64,000 bases of DNA from Solihabitans fulvus (GCF_008386585.1 NZ_VUOB01000067.1:1-64000), one strand, 5' to 3'; shown: positions 17,202 through 24,993, counted from the stretch's first letter. The notes: a model not told the origin generated them from the letters alone. Translations and numbers: made by a program.

Positions 17202-18313
17202 CGTCATCGTTCGCGCATCCTGGACTGGCCGAGCCACGCAGCAAGGAAGAATGGCGCGCCTACCTCACCACCCCGCCGCCAGCACGTCCGGTCATGCCGC
17301 CGCGCGCGACCTACCAGCGTCTGCCCGAACCTGAGCGGCTCCTGCTCGACGATGCCCGGCAGGACTACCACAGCGCGTTGGTGCTGGTGCGCACCGAACA
17401 GATGAAACGCTTGCACCACAACATGCACAGACGGATGCGCACCAACGCACGCCAGGCCCCCGGCGCCCGCCGCGGCATCGTGCTCGACGGCCCCGCCACC
17501 ATCGGCAAATCCACGCTGGTCAAGATTTTCGCCGCCGACGTCGAACGGCAACTCCAGCGCCGTCACCCACACCGCTTCGACCCCACCACGCCCTACGTCA
17601 TCGACGGCTACGCAGTGGACTACACACCGGTCGTCTACCTCAACATCCCGGCCCAAGCCACCCCGAAAGACCTGTCCACCCAACTGGCCGACTACCTTGG
17701 ACACCCGCACACGAACAAGGCCACCCGCACCGCAATCACCACCGCCGTGCTCGACGCGATGCGACTCTGCGGCACCGAGCTGGTGATCATCGACGACGTG
17801 CACTTCCTCGACCTGTCCGCCCGCGAAGGCAAAGTCGTCAACGACCACCTCAAATACCTCGCCAACCACACCGCCGCCACGTTCATCTACACCGGCGCCG
17901 ACCTAGCCACCTCCGGCCTGTTCCTCGAAGGCAACGGCAGCAGCCGGGCGACCCAGACCTCCGGCCGCAACACCCTGCACAAGATGTCTCCCTTCAGCAT
18001 CACCAACACCGCCGGCCAACAAGAATGGGCCGCCGTGGTCAAGGCCATGGAAGACGCTCTGCTGCTCTACCAACACAAACGCGGCAGCCTCACCAGACTC
18101 TGGCGCTACCTACATGACCGCACCGGCGGTAGCATCTGCGGCCTGTCCGACCTCGTCCGCGAGTCCGCCATCGAAGCCATCCTCACCGGCGACGAAGCGA
18201 TCACCCGCAACCTGATGGACAGCATCGAGATCAGCGAACTCGCCCAACAGACCTACCGACGCACCCAGTGCCGGACCACGACCACCAGCAAGACCACAGC
18301 CAAAGCCGGCTGA
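17198..18313 (+). CDS. tnsC: TnsC-like AAA+ regulator of transposition
   Basis: The 371-residue ATPase has Walker A GPATIGKSTLVK (Lys near 104), Walker B LVIIDDVHFLDLS (near 198), and sensor-type sequence in FIYTGADLATSG. TnsC assembles on target DNA marked by TniQ and activates TnsAB; it also provides target immunity. The GTG start overlaps the tnsB stop, completing a tniQ-tnsA-tnsB-tnsC operon. The length fits TniB/TnsC relatives, shorter than Tn7 TnsC (about 555 aa). Confidence 0.85.
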   Translation: MTSSFAHPGLAEPRSKEEWRAYLTTPPPARPVMPPRATYQRLPEPERLLLDDARQDYHSALVLVRTEQMKRLHHNMHRRMRTNARQAPGARRGIVLDGPATIGKSTLVKIFAADVERQLQRRHPHRFDPTTPYVIDGYAVDYTPVVYLNIPAQATPKDLSTQLADYLGHPHTNKATRTAITTAVLDAMRLCGTELVIIDDVHFLDLSAREGKVVNDHLKYLANHTAATFIYTGADLATSGLFLEGNGSSRATQTSGRNTLHKMSPFSITNTAGQQEWAAVVKAMEDALLLYQHKRGSLTRLWRYLHDRTGGSICGLSDLVRESAIEAILTGDEAITRNLMDSIEISELAQQTYRRTQCRTTTTSKTTAKAG

Positions 18314-18423
18314 TTTCCAGCAGACTGTCGGCGCAGCTCCGCGCCTATCCCTCGTTGCTCAACACCAGAATCTTGGTGAGGTCACCTCACTGAGAGGTGC
18401 CAGTAGGCGTATCGCAGACATCA

Positions 18424-19272
18424 TCAGGGTATTCGTCGCGCCCGCATCTCCGGGGCGCCGAACCTGGCCACGTAGTGCCAGACCCGTTTGAGGGCCTGCT
18501 CGTCGTGGTGACCGGTGCGGGACGCGTCGCCGATGACGCGCGGATCGAGACGGCCGTCGCGGGCGAGAGATACGCCGAGGCGCACGAACTCGGGCCCGCG
18601 GTACTCGGGGTGTCGGCGCAGCTCGGCCGTGGTCAGGGTGAACCCGCCGTGCCATTCGATCGGGCAGGCCAACCGCCGGGCCGCGGTCTCGGTCGGGGTG
18701 CCTCGGTAGCAGGGGTCGAGGACCAGCGCTTCGACGTCACGGCGGAGGTCGACCACACCGTGCACATGGGCTTCGATGTAATCGTCGAGCGCGTCTTTAT
18801 CGTCGGCCTCGGCCAACGCGATCAGCGTCGACAGTCTCGACGCCACACCGAAGTGCTGGGGCCCGAGTGCGCTATCCGGATAACAGAACGTGGCACCGGC
18901 CAGGGTGTGATCGGCCAGGCGCAGGTAGGCCGAGCCGAAGCGCGGTGAGCCGCCCACCAGGCGGCGGCGGAAGTTGAGCGATCCGTACTTCGGCCGTTCT
19001 GTCGCCGGCGCGTCATCGTAGGTCCCGGCGAAGATCCGGCTCTCCCATCGCCAGCGGTCACCGCCCGGGTGTGCGGTCAGGCCCCCGTTGCTGGTCCCGG
19101 TCTCGAACTGCGAGCGGTACACACCGTCACCGGCCATGAGCTCCAGGATCGGCGTCCCGGCCACGAGTCGATCAGGGTGGAAGTGCAGCGTCACCCGCAC
19201 CGACGGATCCACCGGCTCGCCCGTCGCCAGCGACGTCACGTGGGCGATGGCCCGTTCCGCCAGATGCCGCAT
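18424..19272 (-). CDS. DUF3626 protein, sole cargo gene of the transposon
   Basis: The 282-residue product starts from the ATG at 19272; a longer GTG start at 19365 would run to 313 residues. It has the DUF3626 features VTLHFHPDR near the N-terminus, PKYGSLNFRRR, GGSPRFGSAYLRL, and EAHVHGVVDLRRDVEALVLDP followed by CYRGT. The family is uncharacterised. The gene lies between tnsC and the left-type end on the opposite strand, the usual place for Tn7 cargo. Its promoter would lie within or next to the end repeats, so TnsB binding could affect its expression (inference). No toxin, resistance or defence motif is evident. Confidence 0.75.
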   Translation of the reverse strand: MRHLAERAIAHVTSLATGEPVDPSVRVTLHFHPDRLVAGTPILELMAGDGVYRSQFETGTSNGGLTAHPGGDRWRWESRIFAGTYDDAPATERPKYGSLNFRRRLVGGSPRFGSAYLRLADHTLAGATFCYPDSALGPQHFGVASRLSTLIALAEADDKDALDDYIEAHVHGVVDLRRDVEALVLDPCYRGTPTETAARRLACPIEWHGGFTLTTAELRRHPEYRGPEFVRLGVSLARDGRLDPRVIGDASRTGHHDEQALKRVWHYVARFGAPEMRARRIP

Positions 19273-19368
19273 GGCCGCAGTATCCACGATCGCGATGACG
19301 GCAGCGACGGAATTCTGACGCTCACCCACTGCCCTGCGCTCCCGTAGACCTCTTGCTGAGATCACCGC

Positions 19369-19473
19369 ACTGAAATGTTCACCGCGCCTGCTGCAGCTCC
19401 TTCAAGCCGCATGCCAACATTTCAGTCCCCGCTCAGCGCACCACGCCACTGAAAAATTCGGCTTCGGTTGACA
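19369..19473 (-). repeat. Left-type transposon end with three spaced TnsB-site candidates
   Basis: ACTGAA (inverse of TTCAGT) occurs at 19369 and 19448 and TTCAGT at 19421. The first sits in ACTGAAATGTTCACCGC, the inverse of the innermost site of the other end. The terminus reads ...GGTTGACA, then the AGTAC duplication. Three spaced sites match the Tn7 left end. One site is inverted relative to the other two, a departure from the canonical arrangement. Confidence 0.75.
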
Positions 19474-19478
19474 AGTAC
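19474..19478. repeat. Target-site duplication AGTAC, right copy
   Basis: This is the second copy of the 5-bp duplication, directly after the ACA terminus. Removing the element and one copy joins codon 175 (TAC) of the upstream gene to TCG at 19479 with the frame kept. Confidence 0.9.
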
Positions 19479-19922
19479 TCGGATGCCGCCGCGTCGGTAG
19501 GCGCGGGCGAATGCAACGCCATCCAAGCTACCAACTCGGTTGCGTTGACCGCCATCAACTATGCCTGTGGGCAAAGAGGCTTGCCGTATGTGTGGGGAGG
19601 AAATGGCGGGACCGACGGCGGCTTTGACTGCTCCGGGCTCGCCTCGGCAGCCTACAAGGCGGCCGGTCTCACGCTATCCCGCACGGCGGATGCGCAGTTC
19701 CGGGCGGGGCCGCGCGTGCCCGACGGGCAGCCCCTTCTGCCCGGTGATCTCGTATTCTACGGCAACGCCAGTGTTAACATCCACCACGTGGGGCTCTACA
19801 TCGGTGACGGGATGATGATCGACGCGCCGGATTTCGGGCAGGTCGTGAAAATCCAGCCCTACCGGTACAAGGGAGACGACTACGCTGGAGCTACGCGCCC
19901 GGCTGGTTCGGTTGCCCCGTAA
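19479..19922 (+). pseudogene. Displaced original NlpC/P60 domain of the conjugation hydrolase
   Basis: The 147 codons encode a short linker and a full NlpC/P60 domain (YVWGGNGGTDGG, FDCSG, GDLVFYG, NIHHVGLYIG, DYAGATRPAG) with the catalytic Cys and His still present. There is no credible start: the only internal candidate is a TTG at 19545 without a ribosome site. The frame is exactly continuous with the SLT half at 11404-11928, so this is the 3' part of the pre-insertion gene (322 aa when rejoined). It has not yet gained stops. Its last 32 bp overlap the next gene on the other strand. Confidence 0.88.
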
Positions 19923-20328
19923 CGGGTTCCACATCGCCGACGGCCGTACCCACCATAGCACTGAAAGGGCTGCCGTCGGAGTCGAGGAGCAGGATGCGCT
20001 GGGTGAACAGCGGCGGCGTCACGCCGTCGAGGACCACGATGTTGTGGTAGCTGGCCAACTCGAACAGCGCGGTGGTCACCTCGCGGATGGTGATGCGGTC
20101 GGGGTCGGCCTCGACCGACAGGCCCTGGACCCGGATCTCCAACACCCGCTGCTGCGGCAAGATCCCGATGGCGGTGCGCACGTGTTGCGGGATGCCGCCC
20201 TCCTCACGCAACTCGGCGATGTCCTCGATGAGCCTGACGGCGGCGGCCTCCAAGGTGTAGCCGGGGCCGACCCCGGCTCGTGCGCCCCACAGGACAGAAC
20301 AATCCACTGTGGACTTCATGTAAGTCAT
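19891..20328 (-). CDS. Hypothetical protein
   Basis: The 145-residue protein starts MTYMKSTVDCSVLWG; an upstream start would give 165. It is a mixed alpha/beta soluble protein without signal or membrane segment. It contains LEAAAVRLIEDIAELREEGG, a helical stretch, and ITIREVTTALFELASYHN. I do not recognise a family. It is the last gene of the leftward accessory series, overlaps the displaced NlpC/P60 domain tail to tail, and follows the RAMA-domain gene by about 100 bp. Confidence 0.55.
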   Translation of the reverse strand: MTYMKSTVDCSVLWGARAGVGPGYTLEAAAVRLIEDIAELREEGGIPQHVRTAIGILPQQRVLEIRVQGLSVEADPDRITIREVTTALFELASYHNIVVLDGVTPPLFTQRILLLDSDGSPFSAMVGTAVGDVEPVTGQPNQPGA

Positions 20329-20427
20329 GGCCGATCCCTTCCGGGTGGCCGGGTTGTGCCGCACGGCGACGCGATCGCCGCGCGGCACAACCCGGTGTGA
20401 ACGAAGGAGGAAACGGTCTGCGCGGAG

Positions 20428-21219
20428 TCAGTTCCCGCGCCGTGCGCGCAGCTCGGCACGCAACTCGTCCAAGGTCCGTCCGTCGGACGTCCTGAGCACC
20501 GCCCACCCGTTTTGCGGGTAGCCGCTCAGGGCGGTGGCAGCACCGGACGGGGTCGCATACACTCGCCCGTCAGTGAGGACGACCGTTCCGTCTTCTCGAA
20601 TCCGCGCCCCCAACTCGCCACCCGCCCCGACGTCGGGCGGCAGCGTCGCCTCGAACCCCGCGATCGCCTCGTTGAGATCGCAGTGCAGCCCCATCACGGT
20701 GGCGGCAGTCGGCGCGACGATGAGCGGCCAGCGGTCGTCGACACCGAACCACTGGCCGACTCGCCGCCACCGGCCCTGGTGGGCCAGCAGCATCTCGACA
20801 TCGACTGCGTGGTCACGGGGCGACGGGTAGGTCAGATCGGTCGGGTGAGTCAGGCGTACGACGAGATCCCCGTCGTACTGGTCGTCGGCCGAGGGCTGGT
20901 CAGCGACCCATTGTCCGGCGAACAGGGCCACCTCGCCCGCGCGATCGGGGTCGGTGTCGCCGATGATGTCCACGGCCAGCACGAGCATCCCCCACACGCC
21001 GTCCGGGGACCGCATCGGTGTGGCGGTGGCCGACACCGGGGCGAGAATCAGGGCATCGGGCGGCAGTCCCTGCCATTCCCGTGCCGACGCCTCGTGTTGC
21101 GGCTGTGACGGCCCGGTGGGTGCGGTGGTGTGTTCGGGTGTGGATTCGGTTCGCGATCGGTCTATGGCCCAGTCAGGAGCCGTTTCGGGTGTCTGTGGTG
21201 TGACGTCATCGGTCGGCAT
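20428..21219 (-). CDS. RAMA-like (adenine-methylase-associated) C-terminal domain protein
   Basis: The product is 263 residues from the ATG at 21219, which follows an AAGGGA-type ribosome site. The first 60 residues are Thr/Pro/Glu-rich. The middle (GLPPDALILAPVSATATPMRS, then VLAVDIIGDTDPDRAGEVALF) is unrecognised. The C-terminal 55 residues (VLTDGRVYATPSGAATALSG and NGWAVLRTSDGRTLDELRAEL) look like the RAMA/DUF4357 fold, which accompanies restriction and methylation proteins and may read modified DNA. No methylase gene is beside it. The assignment is by motif resemblance only. Confidence 0.55.
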   Translation of the reverse strand: MPTDDVTPQTPETAPDWAIDRSRTESTPEHTTAPTGPSQPQHEASAREWQGLPPDALILAPVSATATPMRSPDGVWGMLVLAVDIIGDTDPDRAGEVALFAGQWVADQPSADDQYDGDLVVRLTHPTDLTYPSPRDHAVDVEMLLAHQGRWRRVGQWFGVDDRWPLIVAPTAATVMGLHCDLNEAIAGFEATLPPDVGAGGELGARIREDGTVVLTDGRVYATPSGAATALSGYPQNGWAVLRTSDGRTLDELRAELRARRGN

Positions 21220-21536
21220 GTTGATGCGTCCCTTCGGGCTCGCGGTTGTCGTGGCCAATTGGCCGACCTGTATGCACGCTTCGTGCGTCGGGGTTTGTCA
21301 ACGGTGTTGTGCCCGTCGGCGTTGAGGTGGACCCGTGTGGCGTAATAATTCCCAGCTCTACGGCACGTTCCACATGAGACGGTCGTCGTGTTTGCCGACG
21401 GCGCTTGACTTCTTGGGCTGCAGGAAGCGTCCATAGTGATGTAGCCCGCACACGCCGGTAGCGCACCGGGGGCCACATCCGCTCCGGCCGGGGCATGACC
21501 ACACCACCGATCACGAACCGCGAATCGAGGGACGTC
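21220..21536. promoter_or_regulatory. Divergent intergenic region
   Basis: This 317-bp stretch separates the leftward RAMA-like gene from the rightward winged-helix gene and has no supported gene. An AT-rich patch (GTAATAATTCCC, about 21340-21351) is a plausible -10 area. I see no clear operator palindrome. Confidence 0.3.
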
Positions 21537-22553
21537 ATGTCCAGCAAGACCCGCACCCGCAAAACCACCACCACCACCACCACCACCACCACCGGCACGA
21601 CCGGTTCCGGCAGCACGCTGCGGTCGGTTCCCGACCAGGACACCGCCGCGAAGGTCCGCACCGACACCGAGGACAAGCTGTGGGAGGCGTTGCACGCCAA
21701 CCCGAACAGCACCGCCGCCGACCTGTCGGCAGCGGCGAAGATCGGGAAGTCGACTGCGCAGAAGATCCTCGTCAAGTGGGCGGCCGAGGGCAGCGTCACC
21801 CGCACCGTCACGCGCGTCGGATTCGGTGAGGGCGGTCGGCGCGCCGCCGACCTGTGGGCCATCACCGAAATCGGCGCCGAACCGGTCGACCAGGGTAGCG
21901 CCGTCCCGGCAGAGGATATCGACTCGGCAGGCACGACCCAGGACAGCCCGGTCGCCCCGGACGAGGCCGAGGCCGCCACTCCGCCCGCTAAGAAGGACGC
22001 CACCCACACCACCGTCGCAGAACCGGTCGACGCCGAATCGGTCGACCAGGGTGACCTCACCCCAGCCGAGGACGTTCACTCGGCGGAAAACGCGCAGGCC
22101 GCCCTGGACAGCCCGGATGAGGCCGCTGCCATCACGCCCACCGAGAACGACAACACCCCACCGGTGAACACCGAAACGACCAACGCCGCAGACAACGAGA
22201 CCGAGGAGACCGACCCGGCGCAGGCCGAGCCCGTCGCCGCTGAGCAGACCGACGCCGCAGACGATGGCGCGGAGACCGCCGCCGACACCGCGACGGGCGG
22301 CAAGGGGAACGACAAGGAGCGGTTGGCACCGGGCGCACTGCGCGGGATGGTCGAGGACTTCATGCGCGACCACCCCGGTCAGGAGTTCGGTCCGACCGCG
22401 ATCGCCAAGGAGCTGGCCGGGAAGTCCTCGGGTGCGGTGAGCAACGCGCTGGACAAGCTCGTCGAGGACGGCGTCGCGGTGAAGACCCAGGACAAGCCGA
22501 GGCGTTTCGCGCTCGCCCCAGCGGAGACGACTGCACCCGCACCGACGAACTAA
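21537..22553 (+). CDS. Two-winged-helix DNA-binding protein with acidic repeat linker
   Basis: The 338-residue protein starts MSSKTRTRKT. A run of ten Thr, coded by an ACC microsatellite, follows. A first winged helix spans about 45-110 (TEDKLWEALHANPNSTAADL, then KIGKSTAQKILVKWAAEGSV). A long acidic, Ala/Thr/Glu-rich linker holds two roughly 45-residue repeats beginning PVDQGSAVPAED and SVDQGDLTPAED. A second winged helix spans about 265-325 (GPTAIAKELAGKSSGAVSNAL). The second domain resembles the one in the 152-aa protein at 30.0-30.5 kb. It is probably a nucleoid-type or partition/regulatory DNA-binding protein of the mobile element; the exact role is unknown. Confidence 0.65.
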   Translation: MSSKTRTRKTTTTTTTTTTGTTGSGSTLRSVPDQDTAAKVRTDTEDKLWEALHANPNSTAADLSAAAKIGKSTAQKILVKWAAEGSVTRTVTRVGFGEGGRRAADLWAITEIGAEPVDQGSAVPAEDIDSAGTTQDSPVAPDEAEAATPPAKKDATHTTVAEPVDAESVDQGDLTPAEDVHSAENAQAALDSPDEAAAITPTENDNTPPVNTETTNAADNETEETDPAQAEPVAAEQTDAADDGAETAADTATGGKGNDKERLAPGALRGMVEDFMRDHPGQEFGPTAIAKELAGKSSGAVSNALDKLVEDGVAVKTQDKPRRFALAPAETTAPAPTN

Positions 22554-22756
22554 CCGAGCCCGCGCCCGAAATGTGGTTGTGTCCCCACGGTGACGCCGTG
22601 GGGACACAACCACATTCCCGTCTGCTTGATCACTGACTCGACACGATCGCCCAATATGGCGGGATGATTCCGCATCGCCGCCCGACTAGGGCCGGGACGA
22701 AGGTCAGCCAGCGGCACCGGGGTGCGGGCGAGGATGAGTGATCCGGTGAAGCCCAT
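22550..22756 (-). pseudogene. Truncated start of an actinobacterial MGFTG-type hypothetical gene
   Basis: The frame begins MGFTGSLILARTPVPLADL, a start I associate with a family of actinobacterial hypothetical proteins of about 150-200 aa. After about 20 codons the similarity stops, and the remainder runs into the terminator hairpin. It is best read as a 5' remnant left by deletion. Confidence 0.35.
22570..22616 (+). terminator. Strong hairpin: 21-bp perfect arms, 5-nt loop
   Basis: The left arm 22570-22590 and right arm 22596-22616 are perfect reverse complements around the loop TGACG. It begins 16 nt after the winged-helix stop. There is no T-run, as is common for high-GC actinobacterial terminators. 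It would also stop antisense transcription from the leftward fragment that spans it. Confidence 0.75.
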
Positions 22757-22780
22757 GACGAAGCCTTTCGTTCCAGGTGG

Positions 22781-23649
22781 TCAGCGCGGTGGCCACGGGT
22801 ATGGCTCGTGAGTGCGGTGAGCGGTCACGGCCTGGGCGGCGACCGACGCGGCCGAGGCCAGCAGCTCGTGGCCGAGTTCGGGGTTGTTGCCCTCGGCGTA
22901 GCAGTCGGCGTCGACGAGGAAGGCGAAGGCGGCCACCACGCGCTCGTAGGCGAACGGCGCGTTCTCTGGCAGTTCGTAGAGGTTCGGTGCGGGGCCAGGC
23001 GCCAGCAGGCTAAGGGTGACCTTGTGGATTGCGGCCCGGTTGAGGTCCGTGAGAGGCCAGCGCCGGCCGAGCACGAGCTCCGCGGCGCCGGCCCCCGACG
23101 AGGGCGACCTCGCCGCGGTGGGTGAGGTAGGTCTGCGGCACGGGCGGCAGGGTCTGCGTGATCGGAATCGGGAGGCCGCGAAAGCCTTTCCAGGTGAAGG
23201 TCGCGGTCTTCGGCGCGGTGTCGCCTATCGTGGGTAGCTCGGCGTCCGGGCCGGTCCCGGTCGTGGCACCGTAGTCGGGGAGGTGGTCGAGGTCGGGGGT
23301 GAACCAGGGGCCGCCGCGCACCGAGGCGCGGACACCTCGGTCGGTGAAGGCGTACGGGAACCACCGAGCGCTGGTGGCCGCGAGCCACGGCCAGCCCAGA
23401 TCCTCGCTGAGACCAGGGACCGCGACGAAGCCGGCCTCCGTGTCGCGGTGGTGGTGGTGTCGAGTAGCGCGGCGATGGCCGTCTCGTAGGTGTCCGGATC
23501 GAGAGCGGACAGCACGCCCGTGGTCCCGCAGTGACCAGCTCGCGCGTCCAGGCGCGCTACCTGGGCGGGCCGCTGATCTCGGCCAGCGAGCCCAGCCAGC
23601 GGGAATCCGGTCCGGTACTCCGATAGAAGTCGGCATGTTCGCGAGCCAT
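22781..23649 (-). pseudogene. Frameshifted hypothetical gene (ADFY/WLGSL family)
   Basis: Pieces of one protein lie in successive frames. MAREHADFYRSTGPDSRWLG ends at a TAG. Then come LSALDPDTYETAIAALLD, next AGFVAVPGLSEDLGWPWLA with a long tail, and finally VLGRRWPLTDLNRAAIHKV to YPWPPR. The first three pieces line up with the intact relative at 24736-24987 (TADFYDGRGPHAVWLGSL ... GWPWLWP). At least three frame changes are needed, so I call it a pseudogene instead of a sequence error. The family is of unknown function and common on actinobacterial mobile elements. Confidence 0.55.
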
Positions 23650-23764
23650 GGCTGGAAAACCTCCAACGGATCCGAGGTGCTCATCGAGAGCGAAGGCCGC
23701 CTGGCGGGCACATCGAGGGGGCGCTGGATGTGGAACCTGCCGGGAACGGCAAGGGCGACGTGGG

Positions 23765-24106
23765 TTAGGTGGGCTTCACCCACCGGCACTTCTGGGGATC
23801 CCACACCGCCTCGGTGTAGAGACGAGGAATGTCGGGCCAGCCCGGCGCGAGTAGCCAGCCGAACTCCTCGCACTCGGTCAGGCCCGGTCGCCAGCCGGTC
23901 CACTTTTCTCGGCCGCAGTCGTGGTCGAGGTCGCACATCAGCCGCTGCAAGCCGGTCATGATGCAGATCGCGATGTCGCATCCACCGTCGTCAGGATCGA
24001 ACTTGTGCTCCTCGCCGACAGACACACCACAGTCCGGGCACGTCGCCTCGTAGTCAAGGAGCCGGACGACCTTGTCTCGCGTCTCCGATGCACTGTCCTC
24101 GCTCAT
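23765..24106 (-). CDS. Small Cys-rich hypothetical protein, paralogue 1
   Basis: The 113-residue protein starts MSEDSASETRD behind GGAGG. It contains CPDCGVSVGEEH, then GGCDIAICIMTG, CDLDHDCG, and a C-terminal block WTGWRPGLTECEEFGWLLAP to WVKPT. The CxxC and following Cys/His residues suggest a zinc site. The downstream copy at 24294-24623 shares the whole plan and nearly the same 3' end, so this is a tandem duplication. Function unknown. Confidence 0.65.
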   Translation of the reverse strand: MSEDSASETRDKVVRLLDYEATCPDCGVSVGEEHKFDPDDGGCDIAICIMTGLQRLMCDLDHDCGREKWTGWRPGLTECEEFGWLLAPGWPDIPRLYTEAVWDPQKCRWVKPT

Positions 24107-24293
24107 GGTGTCCTCCACTCATTCTCGGTCGCGGGACTGCGGTCCGGTGCCCCGGGTGGAACTCGTCGCCCTGGGGCATTGTCGAAGCCACAGGCGGGCG
24201 TGGGGTTGTTCATCGACGGAAGACGGCCGGCCGGCGCCCCTCGTCGAGGGCGCCGGTCGCGGGAGTCTCCGTATGGCGAGGAAAGACACGGGT

Positions 24294-24623
24294 TCATGTG
24301 GGTTTCACCCACTGGCGCTTCTGGGAATCCCACACGGCCTCGGTGTAGAGGCGGTTGAGGTCAGGCAAACCGGGACCGATCATCCAGCCGAGTCGCTGGC
24401 AGTCGACCTCGCCGGGCCACCAGCCGCTCCACACGTCCCCACCGCAGTCATGGTTCGCCTCGCAGCCCAGCTGCTGCCGTCCGTTGACCACGCAACGCGC
24501 GACATCGCACCCGTCGGTGTGCTCCTCGCCGATGGCGACGTCGCAGTCCGGGCACCGTTCCCTGACGGCGGCCAGACCGTCGAAGGTCTTGTTCTGCACA
24601 CTCTGTTCGCTGTCCCCAGCCAT
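24294..24623 (-). CDS. Small Cys-rich hypothetical protein, paralogue 2
   Basis: The 109-residue protein has a GGAGG ribosome site. CPDCDVAIGEEHTDGCDVARC and CEANHDCGG, then WSGWWPGEVDCQRLGWMIGP to RQWVKPT, mirror paralogue 1. The last 50 bp of the two genes are almost identical. The conserved Trp/Gly-rich C-terminal half and probable zinc-binding N-terminal half are the only clues. Confidence 0.65.
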   Translation of the reverse strand: MAGDSEQSVQNKTFDGLAAVRERCPDCDVAIGEEHTDGCDVARCVVNGRQQLGCEANHDCGGDVWSGWWPGEVDCQRLGWMIGPGLPDLNRLYTEAVWDSQKRQWVKPT

Positions 24624-24735
24624 GACTTTCCTCCCGTGGCTTGTTCTGTGAGTTCTAGTGCTCGACCGGGGTCCCGGCGGGCAGCCACGCGCGGCCGGTC
24701 GTGATCCACACCCGACCGTGGACGAAGCTGAACAC

Positions 24736-24987
24736 TCAGTCGGTTTCCCGACTGTCGGGCCACAACCACGGCCACCCCGCCTCGGGGCGGAAGCCGTGTC
24801 CGAGGTCCTCGTCGTCCCACACGTCGAGCAGGTCGGCCACGGCGTAGGTGAATGGGTCTGTCGCGGTCAGTACCAGCCGCCCGCATCCGATGCCGCACAC
24901 CGTTTCGGGGTCGGCGTTGCCTTGGAGCGAGCCCAGCCACACCGCGTGGGGTCCGCGCCCGTCGTAGAAGTCGGCGGTGGTGGACAT
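24736..24987 (-). CDS. Hypothetical protein of the ADFY/WLGSL family, possibly truncated
   Basis: The 83-residue product begins MSTTADFYDGRGPHAVWLGS and ends GFRPEAGWPWLWPDSRETD. It is the unbroken counterpart of the first part of the decayed gene at 22781-23649. Directly after its stop another frame reads VFSFVHGRVWITTGRAWLP to PVEH, which looks like the natural continuation, so this copy may also be cut short by one frameshift near 24735. Function unknown. Confidence 0.5.
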   Translation of the reverse strand: MSTTADFYDGRGPHAVWLGSLQGNADPETVCGIGCGRLVLTATDPFTYAVADLLDVWDDEDLGHGFRPEAGWPWLWPDSRETD

Positions 24988-24993
24988 CGCCGG

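Larger units (their letters stand above)
11929..19473. mobile_element. Tn7-like transposon, 7,545 bp, complete, inserted in the conjugation hydrolase gene
   Basis: The outer ends are TGT...ACA, flanked by the perfect 5-bp duplication AGTAC (11924-11928 and 19474-19478), the classic Tn7 signature. The two terminal 30-mers read inwards match at about 20 positions and share CGAA, TTCAGT and GCG. TTCAGT-cored repeats lie four in a tight cluster at one end and three, spaced, at the other, as in Tn7 right and left ends. The genes inside are tniQ, tnsA, tnsB and tnsC (ATGA/GTGA overlaps throughout) plus one DUF3626 cargo gene on the opposite strand. There is no cas gene and no CRISPR array. Between the right-type end and tniQ the element encodes an NlpC/P60 domain in frame with the interrupted target gene. 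Confidence 0.92.

Noticed and set aside
11929..19473. CRISPR-associated transposon (CAST)
   Set aside because: The tns gene set fits, but no cas gene, no repeat-spacer array and no guide-like repeat is visible within the element; target choice is better explained by the TnsD-sized TniQ.
19545..19922. Independent NlpC/P60 gene
   Set aside because: The only start is TTG without a ribosome site or signal peptide, and the frame continues exactly from the SLT half across the AGTAC join; it is the displaced domain of the interrupted gene.
21540..21600. ACC microsatellite as a repeat element or CRISPR
   Set aside because: It is a coding triplet run for ten Thr at the start of the winged-helix protein.
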